DNA of 64,000 nt, taken from positions 2,501,330-2,565,329 of the forward strand of contig JAJEEG010000006.1 in assembly GCA_022821085.1 (NCBI GenBank). The letters run 5' to 3'. This document shows, one piece after another, positions 61,270-64,000 of the stretch (position 1 is its first letter; every line of letters starts with the position of its first letter). Source of the stretch: Candidatus Latescibacterota bacterium (GTDB lineage: Bacteria > JAAXHH01). The notes under the pieces were generated by a model, which searched no databases, was not told the DNA's origin, and was given only the letters and a program-made list of their open reading frames with translations. Made by a program: the position numbers and the translations under genes.

Positions 61270-62604
61270 ATGCGTCTATTACTTAACCTGGTCGGAGTCG
61301 GTCTGCTTGTTGCCTCGGCATACGCATGCAGCGCTCAGGAGGTCACGTTTATGCGCGACGGAATGGGTCACGTGGAAAAAACCCAACAGAGATACGCGGT
61401 GGATGGGGCCGGCACGTTGACCGTGGATACCGACTTCGGCTCGGTCCGGGTCGAAAGCTGGTCCAACGACGAAGTGGACGTCGAGGTGGAAAAACGGCGG
61501 ACGGGTATCAGCGAAGACAGCGCCCGGGACGCCTTCGATGAAGTGTCGGTGGATATATCCCAACAGGAAAACGACGTCGACATCCGGATAGAGCGCGATC
61601 GGAAATACGGGAACGAAGGAATATCGGTGGATATACGGGTCAGGGTGCCGGAAACGTACAGCCTGGACCTCAAGACCTCGGGCGGCGATATCGATGTCGG
61701 AGACCTGCGGGGCGACGTACTTGGCCGCACCTCGGGCGGAGATATCAACGTGGGCAACGTGACGGACGCGGTGATCCGGGTTCACACTTCGGGTGGAGAT
61801 GTGAGTATAAAGGGAGGCGGCACGGAGACTAAGGCTTCCACCTCCGGCGGGGATATCGAGATCCTGAACGCCCGGGGCGCGGTGGATGCATCTACCTCGG
61901 GCGGTGACGTCACCATCGGCGACGCGGCCGGCGAAGTGTCGGCCAAGACTTCGGGCGGCGACATCACGATTGGCCGTACGGACGGCGAAGTGACGGTGAG
62001 GACTTCCGGCGGCGATATCGAAATCGACCAGGCCGGAGGAAACACGGAGGCGACTACCTCGGGCGGCGACATCAGGATCGGCCATACCACGGGAGAGGTG
62101 AAGGCGAAGACTTCGGGCGGTGATATCTCGATCGAGCGCGCCGACGGCGAGGTGGATGTGCACACCTCGGGGGGCGACGTCACCATCGAAAGCGCCGAAG
62201 GCAGATTGAAAGCGGGCACCTCGGGCGGCGACATTGCGATCGGCAATGCGACGGGCGGCGGCGTGACGGCGAAGACCTCGGGCGGCGACATCGAAGCCGG
62301 TTTGACGGCGACGGTTAGCGCGCTGGAGGAAGACTGGTTGCTGCAATCGTCCGGAGGGGAGCTGACCATACGCATTCCAGAGGATCTGCAAGCCTCGCTC
62401 GAAGCGGAGATCAAAATCGGGAGTTCCTGGTTCGGACGCGACAAGGAATATCGTATCGATTCTGATTTCAACCTGGACGAGCAGGACGATGGCGGCCGTA
62501 ACGGCAAGACGATAAGGGCCACGGGCGATATCAACGGCGGCGGCCATCTCATCAGGCTGAAGACGAGCGATGGCGATATAAGGATTCGGAAAGTGTCGTC
62601 CTGA
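61270..62604 (+). CDS. exported DUF4097-like protein with TSGGD repeats
   Basis: 444 residues from the second of two adjacent ATGs, which has GGAGG 4 bases upstream. The signal peptide ends near SAYACSAQE, where a cysteine might also mark a lipoprotein. The N-terminal domain (about 25-130) is related to that of the preceding protein. Then come 12 copies of an 18-residue unit with TSGGD-(I/V)-x-(I/V), for example KTSGGDITIGRTDGEVTV and RTSGGDIEIDQAGGNTEA, followed by a C-terminal region with QSSGGELTIRIPEDLQAS. This forms a long predicted beta helix. The two genes are probably one operon from a tandem duplication. Confidence 0.82.
   Translation: MRLLLNLVGVGLLVASAYACSAQEVTFMRDGMGHVEKTQQRYAVDGAGTLTVDTDFGSVRVESWSNDEVDVEVEKRRTGISEDSARDAFDEVSVDISQQENDVDIRIERDRKYGNEGISVDIRVRVPETYSLDLKTSGGDIDVGDLRGDVLGRTSGGDINVGNVTDAVIRVHTSGGDVSIKGGGTETKASTSGGDIEILNARGAVDASTSGGDVTIGDAAGEVSAKTSGGDITIGRTDGEVTVRTSGGDIEIDQAGGNTEATTSGGDIRIGHTTGEVKAKTSGGDISIERADGEVDVHTSGGDVTIESAEGRLKAGTSGGDIAIGNATGGGVTAKTSGGDIEAGLTATVSALEEDWLLQSSGGELTIRIPEDLQASLEAEIKIGSSWFGRDKEYRIDSDFNLDEQDDGGRNGKTIRATGDINGGGHLIRLKTSDGDIRIRKVSS
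61665..62310 (+). repeat. 54-base tandem coding repeats in the second DUF4097-like gene
   Basis: Twelve copies of an 18-codon unit, each containing ACCTCGGGCGGCGA or a close variant. The period is kept throughout, with only small length changes. Confidence 0.85.
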
Positions 62605-62698
62605 ACCCTTGCCGGGTGCGGACCTGACTGCTTGGATCAGGCCGCGCCCAGGTCGCATCCGGTGGCCGCCCATCAGGCCGCGCCCGGTGACCGTGCCA

Positions 62699-63655
62699 TC
62701 AACCCGCGAGGTACCCAGCGAGTTGTTCGGGCATGATGTTCCCGCCGCTGAGCAGCGCCACGACCTTCTTTCCGTCCAGATTAACGACGCCGTTCAGCAG
62801 GGCGGCGACGCCGACCGCGCCTCCCGGTTCGACCACGAGTTTCGTCGTCCCGATCAGGTACTTCACCGCGTCGATCGCCTGTTCGTCCGATACGAGGACC
62901 ATCTCGTCCACGTAGGCTATTACGTGCTCGAAGGTGAGGTCGCCCGGCCGGGGCGCGACGAGTGAATCGCACACCGTGTCCGGTTCCGGCACCTCGCAGA
63001 TCTTCTTCTTCAGAAAAGACTGGTAAACCGCCTGCGACCCTTCGGGTTGCACCCCGATCACCTTCACCGCGGGGTTCAGCGTCTTCACGGCCGTGGCGAC
63101 GCCGCCGATCAGGCCTCCGCTGCTCACGGGGACGATCACAGCGTCGAGGTCCGGTACCTGCTCCATGATTTCGGCGCCGATGCTGCCGTGGCCCCGAACG
63201 ACGTTCTCGTCTTCCCACGTATTGATCGCGGTGATGCCCCGTTCCCTGCCCAGCCGGTCCAGCGTGTCCCACCTCGCCTGGTTGTGATTTTCGCACAATA
63301 CCGCTTCGGCGCCATAGTCGATCGTGCGCTGCACCTTGTAGGGCGAGGTCTTTTCCATCATCACGATCGCCGTCGGAATCCCGAGCAGCGTGCCCATGTA
63401 GGCGAATGCCGTCGCGAAATTGCCGGAGGACGAAATGGCGGCGCCCTTCCTCTTCTGTTCCGCGGAAAGGCGGTTCAGGATGGTATAGGCCGCGCGCGTT
63501 TTGTATGACCCCGTCACCTGGAGGTTTTCCGTCTTCAGCCAGACGTCCGCGCCGGTCGCATCGGAAATCGCACCCGAACGCAGGACGGGCGTGTAGACGA
63601 CCTCCGGCGGAAGTTCCCTTCTCGCCTGTTCGATTTCTTCCAGAGTGATCAGCAT
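62699..63655 (-). CDS. threonine ammonia-lyase-like PLP enzyme (fold type II)
   Basis: 318 residues from the ATG at 63655; a GTG three codons upstream is an alternative. The PLP lysine is K52 in ENLQVTGSYKTRAAYTIL, the serine loop SSSGNFATAFAYMG, the glycine-rich loop PVSSGGLIGGVATAVKTL, and the C-terminal LLSGGNIMPEQLAGYLAG fit the serine/threonine dehydratase group. No ACT regulatory domain follows, so it resembles the catabolic form or a racemase. It deaminates threonine or serine to a 2-oxoacid. It stands alone, converging with the second DUF4097-like gene. Confidence 0.88.
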   Translation of the reverse strand: MLITLEEIEQARRELPPEVVYTPVLRSGAISDATGADVWLKTENLQVTGSYKTRAAYTILNRLSAEQKRKGAAISSSGNFATAFAYMGTLLGIPTAIVMMEKTSPYKVQRTIDYGAEAVLCENHNQARWDTLDRLGRERGITAINTWEDENVVRGHGSIGAEIMEQVPDLDAVIVPVSSGGLIGGVATAVKTLNPAVKVIGVQPEGSQAVYQSFLKKKICEVPEPDTVCDSLVAPRPGDLTFEHVIAYVDEMVLVSDEQAIDAVKYLIGTTKLVVEPGGAVGVAALLNGVVNLDGKKVVALLSGGNIMPEQLAGYLAG

Positions 63656-63760
63656 GGTCCACACAATCTGTGCCCGGTCATCATGCCGTCAAGCGAATTA
63701 AATTTCGCCACCACGCATGAAATCGGGTAAGTAATTTACGAATTAAACCATGCGTCTTTC

Positions 63761-63789
63761 TGGACAAACCCGGAAACGGTCCCTATATT
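63761..63789 (+). promoter_or_regulatory. promoter of the next gene
   Basis: TGGACA (63761-63766), a 17-base spacer, and TATATT (63784-63789). It lies about 160 bases before the start codon at 63949, leaving a long leader. Confidence 0.6.
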
Positions 63790-63808
63790 CCGCCCGCCCG
63801 ACAGGTTA

Positions 63809-63859
63809 CGGGCATCACTTGAATTCGGGCATCGCTTGAATCCGGGCATCACTTGAAGG
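63809..63859 (+). repeat. 17-base tandem repeat, three copies
   Basis: CGGGCATCACTTGAATT, CGGGCATCGCTTGAATC and CGGGCATCACTTGAAGG lie head to tail at 63809-63825, 63826-63842 and 63843-63859. They are in the untranslated leader between the promoter and the start codon of the gene at 63949. Confidence 0.85.
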
Positions 63860-63948
63860 TTTACACCCGATGGATTGTAGAATATAAGATGGAAATGAAC
63901 GTCCATGTCCGTTGTTCCTGAACGCTTCGTCCGATGTTGGAGGATTTA

Positions 63949-64000
63949 ATGTCTTTATTTCCACCCGTCCGCAAAACCGGCGGCACTTGTTTCATTATGG
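63949..64000 (+). CDS. start of a protein-coding gene, cut by the window edge
   Basis: An ATG at 63949 follows a strong TTGGAGGA ribosome site and a promoter 160 bases upstream. The first 17 codons, beginning MSLFPPVRKTGGTCF, are open to the end of the window. This is too short to identify the protein. Confidence 0.55.
   Translation, partial: MSLFPPVRKTGGTCFIM

Noticed and set aside
61665-62310. Possible CRISPR array or satellite
   Set aside because: The 54-base repeats are coding, keep the frame and correspond to an 18-residue beta-helix unit.

Overview
The window (roughly 60 % GC, densely coded) looks like a chromosomal piece of an uncultured Gram-negative bacterium. Outer-membrane-type proteins, MMPL and MacB/FtsX permeases, phytanoyl-CoA dioxygenases, creatininase-family hydrolases, DUF6785-type membrane proteins, a sulfotransferase and bacillithiol genes together suggest the FCB side of the tree, for example Latescibacterota or a Poribacteria-like lineage. 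That placement is inference from gene content; no rRNA, tRNA or CRISPR array was seen.

Layout. 1-186 is the tail of a tRNA-binding-domain protein. 304-3455 holds a DegT aminotransferase, an isochorismatase-fold protein and a NodB-type deacetylase. 3582-5176 has a VOC protein, an esterase and a shortened HigA-like regulator with a palindromic operator. 5231-10821 has a heparinase II/III-like protein, a MacB-type permease and a VOC protein. 10824-16849 contains a sulfotransferase, an ECF sigma factor with a large extra domain, HIT, GNAT, methyltransferase, HAD and outer-membrane genes. 16941-20381 is a tight substrate-binding protein / HAMP sensor / OFA-type MFS operon. 20710-22119 is a secreted class V aminotransferase fold protein. 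22191-24842 is an intact IS1595-like transposon carrying a DNA methyltransferase fused to a nuclease-like domain. 24943-28748 has two methyltransferases, a GNAT, a cupin and a PhyH dioxygenase.

The minus-strand run 36208 to 28752 is a histidine-utilisation operon: rraA-like, hutU, hutH, hutI, hutF and a creatininase-family gene. It encodes the route through formylglutamate, but no recognisable HutG is present; the creatininase-family protein sits where the deformylase is needed. The minus-strand run 49270 to 37168 is a second catabolic or transport cluster: a DUF6785 membrane protein, a 1522-residue fusion of a degenerate M28 peptidase with an FtsX permease, an amidohydrolase, another polytopic membrane protein, a D-2-hydroxyacid dehydrogenase and an Ldh/MDH2 oxidoreductase.

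49508-55498 is a four-gene operon in which an MMPL/RND-type transporter is coupled by 4-base overlaps to bshC, bshB1 and bshA, the complete bacillithiol pathway. A rhodanese gene converges on it. 58411-64000 has an epimerase, a second PhyH dioxygenase, two tandem DUF4097-like 18-residue-repeat proteins, a threonine dehydratase and the start of one more gene.

The most notable points are the transposon with its nuclease-methyltransferase passenger, the bacillithiol operon led by a transporter, the hut operon with a possible substitute deformylase, the pseudo-peptidase/permease fusion, and two places where the 3' end of a gene is repeated just beyond its own stop codon.
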